Program-made: the position numbers and the translations under genes
Notes under the pieces: model-generated
Database searches by the model: none
What the model was told of the DNA's origin: nothing
The model's input: only the letters and a program-made list of their open reading frames with translations
Shown: piece by piece, positions 51,128 to 60,089 of the stretch
Layout of the letters: each line of letters opens with the position of its first letter
How positions within the stretch are numbered: the first letter of the stretch is position 1
Assembly: GCF_014332515.1 (NCBI RefSeq)
Contig: NZ_VFSD01000001.1
Location: 124,001-188,000 of the forward strand
Reading direction: 5' to 3'
Source: Pontibacter beigongshangensis
GTDB taxonomy: Bacteria; Bacteroidota; Bacteroidia; Cytophagales; Hymenobacteraceae
DNA length: 64,000 bases

Positions 51128-53854
51128 ATGAACTCAGCTGAGATAAGACAAAAGTTCCTGGATTTCTTTGTTTCCAAGCAGCACCAGGTGGTTCCGTCTG
51201 CCCCGATTGTGGTGAAGGATGACCCTACGTTGATGTTTACCAACGCAGGCATGAACCAGTTTAAAGATTACTTTCTGGGTAACAAACCAGCCCCCTTTAA
51301 GCGTGCCGCCGACACCCAGAAATGCCTGCGCGTGAGCGGCAAGCACAACGACCTGGAAGAAGTAGGCTACGACACCTACCACCACACCATGTTCGAGATG
51401 CTGGGCAACTGGTCGTTTGGCGATTACTTTAAAAAAGAGGCCCTGGAGTGGGCCTGGGAACTGCTGACAGAGGTGTATCAATTGCCGAAAGACAGGCTGT
51501 ACGTGTCGGTTTTTGAAGGGGATGAAAAAGAAAACCTCGGCAAAGACGAAGAGGCTTACGCCATCTGGAAAACCATGATTGCGGAAGATCGCATTCTGTT
51601 TGGTTCCAAAAAAGACAACTTCTGGGAAATGGGCGACACCGGTCCCTGCGGGCCCTGCTCCGAGATTCATATTGACCTGCGCACGGAGGAAGAAGTAGCC
51701 CAGGTACCCGGCCGCGACCTGGTGAACAACGACCATCCGCAGGTGGTAGAGATCTGGAACAACGTGTTCATGGAGTTCAACCGTCTGGCTGACAAATCCT
51801 TGGTAAAGCTGCCTGAACAGCACGTAGATACGGGCATGGGCTTTGAGCGTTTATGCATGGCCATACAAGGCAAGCGCTCCAACTACGACACCGATGTTTT
51901 CCAGCCGCTTATACAGTTTGTAGCCAAAGAGGCTGGTGTGACTTATGGTGCCGATGAGAAAATTGACATTGCCATCCGGGTAATTTCTGATCACATCCGG
52001 GCCATTGCCTTTGCCATTGCCGATGGACAGTTGCCTTCTAACAATAAGGCAGGCTACGTAATTCGAAGAATTCTACGCCGTGCCGTGCGCTACGGCTTTA
52101 CCTTCCTGAATTTCAAAAAGCCGTTCCTTTTCCGACTTACTGAAGTGCTGGCTGAGCAGCTGGCGCATGTGTTCCCGGAGCTGAAGCAGCAACTGAGTTT
52201 TGTGCAGCGGGTGATAGAGGAAGAAGAGAATGCTTTCCTGCGCACGCTGGAGAACGGTCTGAAAAGACTCGATGCCCTGGAAGCTCAAAAGAAAAGACAA
52301 GCTGAAAATGATATTTTTGATGATATGCCAGAAGGTGATGATTCAAGGCTTAATCATGATTATGGCAAATGGGTTCAAAGACAGCAATCCTACCAAGAAA
52401 TTAGTGGTAAAGAAGCCTTTGAACTTTACGATACCTTCGGCTTCCCGCTGGATTTAACGGCCCTTATCGCCCGCGAAAAAGGTTTACAAGTTGACAAGGC
52501 AGGATTCGATGCCGAACTGGAGCAGCAGAAGAACCGCTCCCGCAACGCCTCCGCTTCTGAGCAGACAGACTGGGTGATCGTGCAGCCGGATGTGAGCACT
52601 GAGTTTATTGGTTACGATTGTGAATCGGCTGATGCACAGATTGTTCGCTATCGCCAGGTAAAGACAAAGAATAAGAGCGAGTTTCATCTTGTTTTAGATA
52701 AAACTCCATTTTATGCCGAGAGTGGCGGCCAGGTAGGAGATACCGGTTACCTTATTTCTGACACTGAGCAGGTAGAAGTGCTGGATACGAAAAAAGAGAA
52801 CGACCTGATCCTGCATATCACCGCCAAGCTGCCCCAGCAGGTAGAGGCGGCTTTCCGGAGCGAGGTGAATGTGGAGCGGCGCAACCTGATCCGCAAGAAT
52901 CACTCCGCCACACACTTGCTGCATGCCGCGCTAAGAAGGGTTTTAGGCGACCATGTGCAGCAGCGAGGCTCGCTGGTAAACGAGAAAGTGCTTCGTTTCG
53001 ACTTTTCGCACTTCGCCAGGGTAGAAGAGGCGCAGCTGCGTGAGATTGAGCAGATTGTAAATGAGCGCATCCGGCAGAGCATTCCGCTGGAGGAGCAGCG
53101 CAATGTGCCCATTGCAGCGGCGAAAGACATGGGTGCCATGGCGCTGTTCGGTGAGAAATACGGCGAGTTTGTACGGGTCATCGCCTTCGATCGGGAACAT
53201 TCTGTGGAGCTTTGTGGCGGTATTCACGTGCTGAACACCGGGAATATAGGCTATTTCAAAATAGTTTCTGAAAGTTCTGTGGCTGCCGGTGTTCGCCGCA
53301 TAGAGGCTATAACAGCCGGAGCCGCTGAAGAGTTTGTGCAGCAGCAACTAAACGAGTTGAATGCGGTGCGAGAGGTGCTAAGCACACAAAGCAATGTGTC
53401 GGGGGCCGTGCAGAAACTGCAGGAAGAAAACAAAGCCCTTCAAAAGCAACTGGAACAGTTTGAACTGAAGCAGCTCACCACTTTGAAAGATAGCCTGGCC
53501 AGTAAAGCGCAGGCCCTGGATGGCGTTAACTTTGTAGCCGAGAAAGTAGAGGTAAGCACAGCCGACTACCTGAAGAAGCTCGCCTTCGATATGCGGCAGG
53601 CAGTAGACAACCTGGTGCTGGTGCTGGCTGCCGAAATAGACGGAAAACCACAGATTGCCGTTATGCTGTCAGACAATATTGTGTCAGGTAAAAATCTTAA
53701 CGCCAGCCAGCTGGTGCGCGAACTGGCCAAAGAGATCAAAGGCGGCGGCGGTGGACAGCCATTTTATGCCACGGCAGGTGGTAAAGATACTGCCGGCCTG
53801 CAGGCTGTGCCAGCCAAAGCCTTAGAGTTAATCAAGAAATCATTAAACAACTAA
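51128..53854 (+). CDS. alaS: Alanyl-tRNA synthetase AlaS with an internal insertion
   Basis: This 908-residue protein charges tRNA-Ala and edits misacylated species. The class II core starts SAEIRQKFLDFFVSKQHQVV, with GDTGPCGPCSEIHIDL as a hallmark motif and HVDTGMGFERL as motif 3. The editing domain has NHSATHLLHAALRRV and ELCGGIHVLNTGNIG, and the C-terminal Gly-rich GGGGGQPFYATAGGK is intact. Between LENGLKRLD and ISGKEAFELYDTFG lie about 42 residues where homologues have about 13 (around residues 385-427). It is A/T-rich, acidic and Asp/Asn/Gln-rich. The insertion should not disrupt catalytic residues. gatB follows by 16 nt. Confidence 0.96.
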   Translation: MNSAEIRQKFLDFFVSKQHQVVPSAPIVVKDDPTLMFTNAGMNQFKDYFLGNKPAPFKRAADTQKCLRVSGKHNDLEEVGYDTYHHTMFEMLGNWSFGDYFKKEALEWAWELLTEVYQLPKDRLYVSVFEGDEKENLGKDEEAYAIWKTMIAEDRILFGSKKDNFWEMGDTGPCGPCSEIHIDLRTEEEVAQVPGRDLVNNDHPQVVEIWNNVFMEFNRLADKSLVKLPEQHVDTGMGFERLCMAIQGKRSNYDTDVFQPLIQFVAKEAGVTYGADEKIDIAIRVISDHIRAIAFAIADGQLPSNNKAGYVIRRILRRAVRYGFTFLNFKKPFLFRLTEVLAEQLAHVFPELKQQLSFVQRVIEEEENAFLRTLENGLKRLDALEAQKKRQAENDIFDDMPEGDDSRLNHDYGKWVQRQQSYQEISGKEAFELYDTFGFPLDLTALIAREKGLQVDKAGFDAELEQQKNRSRNASASEQTDWVIVQPDVSTEFIGYDCESADAQIVRYRQVKTKNKSEFHLVLDKTPFYAESGGQVGDTGYLISDTEQVEVLDTKKENDLILHITAKLPQQVEAAFRSEVNVERRNLIRKNHSATHLLHAALRRVLGDHVQQRGSLVNEKVLRFDFSHFARVEEAQLREIEQIVNERIRQSIPLEEQRNVPIAAAKDMGAMALFGEKYGEFVRVIAFDREHSVELCGGIHVLNTGNIGYFKIVSESSVAAGVRRIEAITAGAAEEFVQQQLNELNAVREVLSTQSNVSGAVQKLQEENKALQKQLEQFELKQLTTLKDSLASKAQALDGVNFVAEKVEVSTADYLKKLAFDMRQAVDNLVLVLAAEIDGKPQIAVMLSDNIVSGKNLNASQLVRELAKEIKGGGGGQPFYATAGGKDTAGLQAVPAKALELIKKSLNN

Positions 53855-53870
53855 TCTGTACCTTAAACAG

Positions 53871-55331
53871 ATGGATGCAAGCATAAGAGATAAGTACCAA
53901 GTAGTAATCGGTTTAGAAGTTCACGCGCAGCTGCTCACGGAGAGCAAGGCTTATTCCTCTGACTCTACAGAGTATGGCATGATGCCTAACACCAACCTGA
54001 GCGTAATTACACTGGCGCACCCGGGCACGCTGCCCCGCATCAACAAAAGGGTTGTGGAGATGGCCGTTAAAATGGGCCTGGCCACCAATTGCGAAATTAC
54101 GCGCTACCAGGTGTATGCCCGCAAAAACTATTTCTACCCCGACCTTCCGAAAGGCTACCAACTTACACAGGACAAAACGCCAATCTGTACCGGCGGGCAC
54201 CTGGTGGTGAAGAATGAAAAGGGAGAAGATAGCCGCATCGGCATTACCCGGATTCACATGGAAGAAGATGCAGGTAAATCGATGCACTTACCCGGGGAGG
54301 TGGAGACGCTGGTAGATTACAACCGGGCCGGCGTTCCCCTGATCGAGATCGTGTCGGAGCCCGACATGCGCGACTCTACGGAAGCCTACAATTACCTGAC
54401 AGAAATGCGCCGGCTGGTGCGGTACCTCGAAATCTGCGACGGTAACATGGAAGAAGGTTCTTTCCGTTGCGATGCCAACGTATCGGTGATGCTGAAGGGT
54501 GCTGACACGTTCGGGACCAAGGTGGAGGTGAAGAACATGAACTCTTTCCGGAACGTGCAGCGTGCCATTGAGCATGAGGTGGAGCGCCAGATAGAGATCA
54601 TAGAGGCAGGCGGCACCGTAATAGGTGAAACCAGAGGCTTTGACGCCAACACCGGCACCACTTCCAGCCAGCGGACGAAGGAAACGATGAACGATTACCG
54701 TTATTTCCCTGAGCCGGACCTGCCACCGCTTATTATAGAGAAGGAATGGCTCCAACGCATCAAGGAAACCATGCCAAGCCTGCCGCAGGTGCTGTACAAC
54801 CGGTTCGTGGATGAGTTTGGCCTGCCGGAGTACGATGCCAGCGTGCTGACAGACACAAAAGAGGTAGCTTTATATTTTGAGGAACTTTGTAAGCACACCA
54901 GCAATTATAAGGCGGCGTCTAACTGGGTTATGGGTCCGGTTAAATCGTACCTCAACGAGCTGCAGCTGCACATGAACGATTTCCCGTTGCAGCCGCAGAC
55001 CCTTGCCGACCTGATTGCGCTTATCGATAGCAACAAGGTAAGCCACTCGGTAGCAGCTAAAAAGATCTACCCGTACCTGCTCGAGAACCCGGCCAAAACG
55101 CCGCACCAGGTAGCAGAGGAGCAAAATTTGCTGCAGGAGTCCAACAGCAGTTCGCTGCAGCAGGTGGTGGCAGAGGTGCTGGCCGAAAATCCAAAAAAGG
55201 TGGCTGAGTTCAAAGCCGGCAAACAGGCGCTGATAGGCATGTTCATGGGCGAGATCATGAAAAAGACCAAAGGAAAAGCTGATCCGAAAGTGGCAAACAA
55301 ATTGCTGCAGGAGGGGTTAACCAGTAAATAA
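53871..55331 (+). CDS. gatB: Aspartyl/glutamyl-tRNA amidotransferase subunit B
   Basis: This 486-residue subunit of GatCAB turns misacylated Glu-tRNA-Gln or Asp-tRNA-Asn into Gln- or Asn-tRNA. Motifs VVIGLEVHAQLLTESKAYS, YFYPDLPKGYQLTQ and IGITRIHMEEDAGKS lie in the kinase-like domain, and NRAGVPLIEIVSEPDMR is a hallmark. The C-terminal YqeY-like helical domain ends in IMKKTKGKADPKVANKLLQ. The length is usual. gatA and gatC are elsewhere. It lies between alaS and the TlpA gene with short gaps, as one transcript. Confidence 0.97.
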   Translation: MDASIRDKYQVVIGLEVHAQLLTESKAYSSDSTEYGMMPNTNLSVITLAHPGTLPRINKRVVEMAVKMGLATNCEITRYQVYARKNYFYPDLPKGYQLTQDKTPICTGGHLVVKNEKGEDSRIGITRIHMEEDAGKSMHLPGEVETLVDYNRAGVPLIEIVSEPDMRDSTEAYNYLTEMRRLVRYLEICDGNMEEGSFRCDANVSVMLKGADTFGTKVEVKNMNSFRNVQRAIEHEVERQIEIIEAGGTVIGETRGFDANTGTTSSQRTKETMNDYRYFPEPDLPPLIIEKEWLQRIKETMPSLPQVLYNRFVDEFGLPEYDASVLTDTKEVALYFEELCKHTSNYKAASNWVMGPVKSYLNELQLHMNDFPLQPQTLADLIALIDSNKVSHSVAAKKIYPYLLENPAKTPHQVAEEQNLLQESNSSSLQQVVAEVLAENPKKVAEFKAGKQALIGMFMGEIMKKTKGKADPKVANKLLQEGLTSK

Positions 55332-55338
55332 AGAAATT

Positions 55339-56451
55339 ATGAGAATAAGAAAGTTCCTGGCGGTTGCTTCTGCCGTTGCCTTGCTTGCTTCCTGCCAGGG
55401 AAATAAGCAGGCCTCGAACGGAGGTAGCGCCTATGTGATAAAAGGCAAACTCCAGAATGCCACAGAAGGAAATGTGTACCTGTTTGAGCTGGGCGAAACC
55501 CAGTTTGTAGCCCGCGACACGTCTGCCATTTCTGAAGACGGCACCTTCCGTTTTGAGGGATCAGTAACGGAGCCTACTTTTTACCGAGTGGGCTTAGACC
55601 AGCAGAACGGCTTAATGCTGGTGCTGGAGAACAAGCAGATCAACGTAGAGGCCGATGCCACCAACATGGCTACCACTGGCAAAGTTGAAGGCTCCGAAGA
55701 CTCAGAGTTGCTGCAGAAGTGGTTTCAGCTAAATGAGGAGCTGAAGCAGAAAGAGGCGGAATTGTCGCCCCGTTTTAACGAGGCGATGGCAGCAGGCGAT
55801 GAGGCGGCCATTACCGCGCTGCGCGAGGAGTATATGGGGCATCGCAATAAACTCCGCGATTTCATAGCCGAACATCCGGGCTCACTGGCTTCTGTTTTCG
55901 GTATACTGAGCTTTGTGAACCCGATAGAGGAATTTGCCTTTGCCGATAGCATGGTCACGCTATATTCCCAGCAACTGCCTGACTCCAAATACACAGCCAT
56001 GCTGAACAAGCAGCTGGAAGGACTCCGAAGCACGGCTGTTGGCGCCATGGCCCCTGATTTTGCCTTGCCGACCCCAGATGGAGGTTCTCTGGCGCTTTCC
56101 TCGCTCCGGGGCAAGTATGTGCTGATCGATTTCTGGGCATCGTGGTGCGGCCCGTGCCGGCAGGAGAACCCCAATGTGGTGCGTATGTACAACCTGTACA
56201 AAGACAAAGGCTTCGAGATCTTTGGCGTATCGCTGGACCAATCGAGAGAGAAGTGGCTGGGAGCCATTGAGAAAGATAAACTGACCTGGCCACATGTATC
56301 TGACCTGAAAGGGTGGGAGAGCAGTGCCGCGCAGCTCTATAAAGTAAACGCCATCCCGCAAACCATCCTTCTCGACAAAGAAGGAAAAATAATTGCCAAA
56401 GGCTTAAGGGGCGAGGCGCTGGAAGAGAAACTGGCCTCCCTGCTAAACTAG
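55339..56451 (+). CDS. TlpA-like thiol-disulfide lipoprotein with DUF4369-like N-terminus
   Basis: This 370-residue protein has a lipoprotein signal peptide with lipidated Cys19 (VALLASC). A beta-rich DUF4369-like domain spans about 30-110, then a helical linker, then a thioredoxin/TlpA domain with active-site CGPC at 270-273 (DFWASWCGPCRQENP). It reduces or isomerises disulfides in periplasmic proteins. Such proteins are numerous in Bacteroidota. It starts 7 nt after gatB and ends at a terminator. Confidence 0.92.
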   Translation: MRIRKFLAVASAVALLASCQGNKQASNGGSAYVIKGKLQNATEGNVYLFELGETQFVARDTSAISEDGTFRFEGSVTEPTFYRVGLDQQNGLMLVLENKQINVEADATNMATTGKVEGSEDSELLQKWFQLNEELKQKEAELSPRFNEAMAAGDEAAITALREEYMGHRNKLRDFIAEHPGSLASVFGILSFVNPIEEFAFADSMVTLYSQQLPDSKYTAMLNKQLEGLRSTAVGAMAPDFALPTPDGGSLALSSLRGKYVLIDFWASWCGPCRQENPNVVRMYNLYKDKGFEIFGVSLDQSREKWLGAIEKDKLTWPHVSDLKGWESSAAQLYKVNAIPQTILLDKEGKIIAKGLRGEALEEKLASLLN

Positions 56452-56474
56452 ACCTGATGTAAAACTACACTGAG

Positions 56475-56510
56475 AAAGCCCTTGCGACCAACGCAGGGGC
56501 TTTTGCTTTT
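56475..56510 (+). terminator. Rho-independent terminator after the TlpA-like gene
   Basis: AAAGCCCTTGCG pairs with CGCAGGGGCTTT (one G-T pair) around a 5-nt loop, followed by a T-rich stretch. It starts 23 nt after the stop. Confidence 0.88.
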
Positions 56511-56585
56511 TTAGGGGAATTTCTTTCGGGCGCAGAGTCTTGAAAACCAGCGTACAGGCACAGGATCCTGGCTAGGGGAAGCAGC

Positions 56586-56640
56586 AATTATTCTAATCAA
56601 AACCGGCCTCCTGAGGTTTCTGTTGCTGCTCCTGCAGTTA
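56586..56640 (+). repeat. Family A interspersed repeat
   Basis: AATTATTCTAATCAAAACCG, the core GCCTCCTGAGG, then TTTCTGTTGCTGCTCCTGC. The fixed frame reads NYSNQNRPPEVSVAAPAV without a stop. Confidence 0.85.
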
Positions 56641-56668
56641 AGGACTGAAAGGCGTAAACAGGGAAGGG

Positions 56669-57277
56669 CTATAGAAATACCTGCCGGAGTGCGTTCCAGA
56701 GCAGCTTTTTATGCTCCGGATCTTTATCGAGTACCGCTAAGGATTGAGAGAAAATGATGGGTGCCCGGCCTACCACCACCGGATTGTATAAAGTGAACTT
56801 GTCGTGAGGCAGCTGCGTGTCGATGCGGCTGGCAAAGCTGATAATATACTGCACATTCAGCTCCTGGGTGAGTTCTTCGAATACGGCTGTGGTGCCAGAA
56901 ACATTGTTGACGAAAGCCACATCGTTCGTCCCCAGGCCAATGGCCGCCAGGATCTTTTTCAGAAATTCCAGTTGGGGCAAGGTGCGGAAAGTGGCATCCG
57001 GTAAGGTAACCAGAACCACAACGCCTTTTTTGTTCTCGCCGGTTATCACAAATTTGTCTGGAGGCATGGCAGCGCCGGCCGGCTCAGGGGCCGCTGCCTC
57101 TTCCGTTTTATCCTGCTTTGCCTCCTGTGCAGAAACAGCAGCTGTGGTAGGCAGGCTTTGTACAGCAACAGGGGCCGGAGCATCCGGAAACAAGGTTTCT
57201 CCCGGAACTACATACACGGTTTCTGTTAAGAAATTTCTCAGAAAAACCGGGTTCAGATCTTCTGCTGCTAGAGACAT
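56669..57277 (-). CDS. Conserved-looking protein of unknown function
   Basis: 202 residues. The N-terminus (LNPVFLRNFLTETVYVVPGE) is followed by an Ala/Glu/Pro-rich linker (about 35-72). The compact C-terminal domain, from GENKKGVVVLVTLPDATFRT to VLDKDPEHKKLLWNALRQVF, alternates helices and strands. No signal peptide, membrane segment or catalytic motif is recognised. The last part looks structured and conserved, so I treat it as a real gene. Its neighbours give no clue. Confidence 0.75.
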   Translation of the reverse strand: MSLAAEDLNPVFLRNFLTETVYVVPGETLFPDAPAPVAVQSLPTTAAVSAQEAKQDKTEEAAAPEPAGAAMPPDKFVITGENKKGVVVLVTLPDATFRTLPQLEFLKKILAAIGLGTNDVAFVNNVSGTTAVFEELTQELNVQYIISFASRIDTQLPHDKFTLYNPVVVGRAPIIFSQSLAVLDKDPEHKKLLWNALRQVFL

Positions 57278-57625
57278 AATAACGCGTGTTTTGCCAGTTT
57301 AAAAGATATAAAATAACTGTAGAGGCGTTGTTTCAACCATGGCAGCCGCCTCTGTTTCCGGAAAGTAAGTGGATAGGAGCTGGTACTTCGCCAAACTACT
57401 ACGTACCTTCAACTAAATATAGTCGGGTCAGTTTGAGAAGCGAAAGAAGTCCGCATTTTGGAATTATGCTAATCAAAACAGCCCTTCAGAGGCCTATACT
57501 GCTGATCCAGCCCGCATGCGACGATAACGTACTCCTCCAATTTAATTATGTAGAAAGGCTTCATGCTTACCAGGCTGCCAGAGAGCCAATCTGCTATAAT
57601 TTCTAATGGCTACTTTGGCCAGGTG
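57278..57625. other. Intergenic region with one family A copy
   Basis: 348 bp between two minus-strand genes. It contains the family A copy at 57462-57510 and TATAATTTCTAATGG near its end. The 106-codon frame at 57286-57606 runs through the repeat and shows no family character. Confidence 0.65.
57462..57510 (+). repeat. Family A interspersed repeat
   Basis: AATTATGCTAATCAAAACAG, the core CCCTTCAGAGG, then TACTGCTGATCCAG. Confidence 0.8.
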
Positions 57626-58150
57626 TTAATCTTCCTTGATATCGAAAATGGATTTCAGTTCTACGGCATCACTTGGTTTCATGCGGCCGGCGAGCACCAG
57701 GCGTAGCTGGCGGCGGCGCAAGGCTCCGTCGAAATGCCTTAGTTCTTCTTCAGACTCTGGTATAGCTTCCGGCACATCAATCGGGTTGCCCAGTTGGTCT
57801 ACTGCCACAAAGGTAAAGTAGGCCTGGTTCGACAGAAATTTCTTGCCGCTCGGGATGTCCTCGGCATAAACCCCTATATGCACTTCCATAGAAGAATTAA
57901 AAGCGCGGGTCACTTTTGCCTCCAGCGTCACCACATTGCCCAGCCGGATCGTTTCGGAAAACGACACGTTATCTACTGAGGCAGTCACCACAATTCTATT
58001 AGAGAATTTTTGAGCAGATATGGCAGACACAATGTCCATCCAGTGCATCATGCGGCCACCCATCAGGTTGTTCAGGGTGTTGGTGTCGTTGGGCAATACC
58101 AACTCCGTCATGATAACGTAAGAGTCCTTTACTTTTTTCTGTTTACGCAT
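57626..58150 (-). CDS. Acyl-CoA thioesterase, hotdog type
   Basis: This 174-residue YciA/BACH-like thioesterase hydrolyses acyl-CoA. It has TELVLPNDTNTLNNLMGGRM, the hotdog core MMHWMDIVSAISAQKFS and VVTASVDNVSFSETIRLGNV. The Asn/Asp of DTNTLNNLMGG are the usual catalytic region. It has a 10-residue Lys-rich start and an Arg/Leu-rich C-terminal extension. Substrate length is not predictable. It is monocistronic. Confidence 0.9.
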   Translation of the reverse strand: MRKQKKVKDSYVIMTELVLPNDTNTLNNLMGGRMMHWMDIVSAISAQKFSNRIVVTASVDNVSFSETIRLGNVVTLEAKVTRAFNSSMEVHIGVYAEDIPSGKKFLSNQAYFTFVAVDQLGNPIDVPEAIPESEEELRHFDGALRRRQLRLVLAGRMKPSDAVELKSIFDIKED

Positions 58151-58333
58151 TCGTGTTCAGTATTTCTACAAATATACTCTTCAGCACCGAATCAGGAAAA
58201 ATTAAATTGAATACGGGCGCTTGTAGAAAAAATGTTGGGGCAGAACCCGGTCCGTCGCTGCAGGGCCTGTGACCTTGTGTGCAGTTGCCAGGAGATAGGT
58301 GGGCTGCAGTCAGCTCTCCTGATACCAGACGTG

Positions 58334-58993
58334 TTAGTCCGACGTTTCCCATCCGGACCGGCCCAGCAGTGGCACGAACTTGAAATCCGAGAACTCCTCT
58401 CTGGTAAAATCGTTTTCGCCGGTGCGGGTTATCCGTAGCATTTTCTGCGATTTTTCGTTGCCCACCGGTATTACCAGTATGCCGCCAGGGGCCAGTTGCC
58501 TCACCAGGCTTTTAGGAATACCCGGGGCGCCGGCTGTCACAATTATTTTGTTATAAGGTGCATATTGCGGCAGGCCCTCCGATCCGTCGCCATGGAAGGC
58601 GTGCGGGTGCAGGTTATATGTCCTGAAAAATCTTCTGGCTTTTTCGTACAGGGGGCGGTTAAACTCTATGGTATACACATGTGGCGTTAGCTGCAGCAGC
58701 ACCCAGCACTGGTAACCCGAGCCGGTCCCGATCTCCAGCACCTTGTCGGTCGGTTTGAGGTCGAGCAGTTCCGTCTGGAAAGCCACCGTGTAAGGCTGCG
58801 AAATGGTTTGGCCTTCTCCAATCGGGAAGGCCTTGTCTTCGTAGGCTTGCTCCAGGAATGCTTTCTCAAAAAAGAAATGGCGGGGCACCGCCTCGATAGC
58901 GGCCAGCACCTGCTCGCTCCGGATTCCTTTAGAGTGCAGCACTTTTACCAGCGCACGCCGCATTCCTTTATGTCTGTACAGATCAACTTGCAT
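58334..58993 (-). CDS. pcm: Protein-L-isoaspartate O-methyltransferase Pcm
   Basis: This 219-residue SAM-dependent repair enzyme methylates isoaspartyl residues in aged proteins. The conserved IGEGQTISQPYTVAFQTELL, VLEIGTGSGYQCWVLLQL and IIVTAGAPGIPKSLVRQL are all present. The length is typical. It is on the same strand as the thioesterase, but a 183-nt gap separates them. Confidence 0.95.
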   Translation of the reverse strand: MQVDLYRHKGMRRALVKVLHSKGIRSEQVLAAIEAVPRHFFFEKAFLEQAYEDKAFPIGEGQTISQPYTVAFQTELLDLKPTDKVLEIGTGSGYQCWVLLQLTPHVYTIEFNRPLYEKARRFFRTYNLHPHAFHGDGSEGLPQYAPYNKIIVTAGAPGIPKSLVRQLAPGGILVIPVGNEKSQKMLRITRTGENDFTREEFSDFKFVPLLGRSGWETSD

Positions 58994-59080
58994 TTTATAT
59001 TACTTCAGCTTAAATCTCCCGCTTCTTTATAATACCTGAATTGTGTCTGGGAAGTTGGATGCTGCGAAATTAAAGAACCA

Positions 59081-59111
59081 TACTGAATAAAAACACCCTT
59101 CCGGCAAATGA
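59081..59111 (+). repeat. Possible degenerate family A copy
   Basis: TACTGAATAAAAACACCCTT then CCGGCAAATG. It matches the middle of the family only, so the call is weak. Confidence 0.35.
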
Positions 59112-59158
59112 GTTTGAGCAGTGGCAACAGAAAGAGCCATTATTCCGGGCCAATTGCT

Positions 59159-59166
59159 TATTTTTG
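59159..59166 (+). promoter_or_regulatory. -7-like box for ribE
   Basis: TATTTTTG fits TAnnTTTG and lies about 22 nt before the ribE ATG. No FMN riboswitch is seen in the short leader. Confidence 0.4.
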
Positions 59167-59187
59167 GGTGTACTAAAAAGGCATATT

Positions 59188-59772
59188 ATGTTTACAGGTA
59201 TCATTGAGGCAGTAGGAAAGGTAGAGGCTATCCGTGCAGAGCATACGAACAAGCACTTCACCATTACCTGCCCCTTTACAGCAGAGCTGCAAATAGACCA
59301 GAGCGTGGCGCATAACGGGATTTGTATGACGGTGGTAGGCATTACCGGGAACAGCTATACCGTGACGGCTATTGACGAAACCCTGAAAAAGACCAACCTG
59401 AACAAGCTGGCCCAAGGCGATCTGGTGAACCTGGAGCGCTGCATGCAGGCCAATGGCCGTTTCGACGGGCATGTGGTGCAGGGGCACGTAGACCAGACCG
59501 CTATCTGCGAATCGGTGACGGACGAAAACGGCAGCTGGCTTTTTACCTTCAGTTACGATGCGGGCACCGGCAATGTAACCGTAGAAAAAGGCTCTATATG
59601 CGTGAACGGCATCAGCCTGACGGTTGTCAACTCCCAGCCCGACCGCTTCTCGGTGGCCATTATCCCCTACACCTACGAGCATACCAACCTGCAGCACGTA
59701 AGGCCCGGTGACAGCGTAAACCTGGAGTTCGATATTATTGGCAAGTACGTGAAGCGACTGCTGGGCCAGTAG
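59188..59772 (+). CDS. ribE: Riboflavin synthase RibE (alpha subunit type)
   Basis: 194 residues from the ATG at 59188, which gives the canonical start MFTGIIEAVGKVEAI; an upstream in-frame Met adds eight residues without support. The enzyme dismutates two molecules of 6,7-dimethyl-8-ribityllumazine to riboflavin. The two lumazine-binding repeats are visible (about 1-95 and 96-190), with GHVVQGHVDQTA and SICVNGISLTVVN in the second. Other rib genes are not in the window. Confidence 0.96.
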   Translation: MFTGIIEAVGKVEAIRAEHTNKHFTITCPFTAELQIDQSVAHNGICMTVVGITGNSYTVTAIDETLKKTNLNKLAQGDLVNLERCMQANGRFDGHVVQGHVDQTAICESVTDENGSWLFTFSYDAGTGNVTVEKGSICVNGISLTVVNSQPDRFSVAIIPYTYEHTNLQHVRPGDSVNLEFDIIGKYVKRLLGQ

Positions 59773-59802
59773 GCCTTTTTTAATTCAAGATTAGAAATGA
59801 GG

Positions 59803-59855
59803 CTGTTGGCAGCAGGTGCTGTAAGCTCTGGAGGGCTGTTTTTATTCAAATAATT
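59803..59855 (-). repeat. Family A interspersed repeat
   Basis: Minus strand AATTATTTGAATAAAAACAG, the core CCCTCCAGAG, then TTACAGCACCTGCTGCC. The frame reads NYLNKNSPPELTAPAAN. Confidence 0.85.
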
Positions 59856-59962
59856 CGCTGGAACGCGAACCTCGCAGCATGCGCAGGTCCTGCGAATGTT
59901 TTACTTGCAGGACCTGCTGCCGTGCCCACATTATTTTTCCTGCTCCCCGAGTTTGATATTTG

Positions 59963-60040
59963 AGGTGGCCGCCCCCGCAAATAGACTCAAAGCGGCCAGA
60001 GGCCGCGGGATAGGAGACACGAGCGAGGACGCTCGCGCCA
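59963..60040. repeat. GC-rich REP-like palindromes
   Basis: GCGGCC-AGA-GGCCGC (59992-60006) and GAGCG-AGGA-CGCTC (60021-60034) are adjacent short hairpins, and GGTGGCCGC at about 59965 can also pair with GCGGCC. Only one copy is in the window, so its repeat status is inferred from form alone. Confidence 0.5.
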
Positions 60041-60089
60041 TGTTTACTCTTAATTTCTAATTTCTAATTTTGAATTTGTCACAGCCCCT

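Larger units (their letters stand above)
59773..60089. other. Intergenic region with family A and REP-like palindromes
   Basis: 317 bp between convergent genes. It contains a minus-oriented family A copy (59803-59855), a cluster of GC-rich palindromes (59963-60040) and a TTAATTTCTAATTTCTAATT tract (60049-60078). No gene is seen. Confidence 0.75.

Noticed and set aside
58994..59187. FMN riboswitch before ribE
   Set aside because: The upstream region is too short and lacks the conserved riboswitch segments; a -7-like box sits directly before the start.
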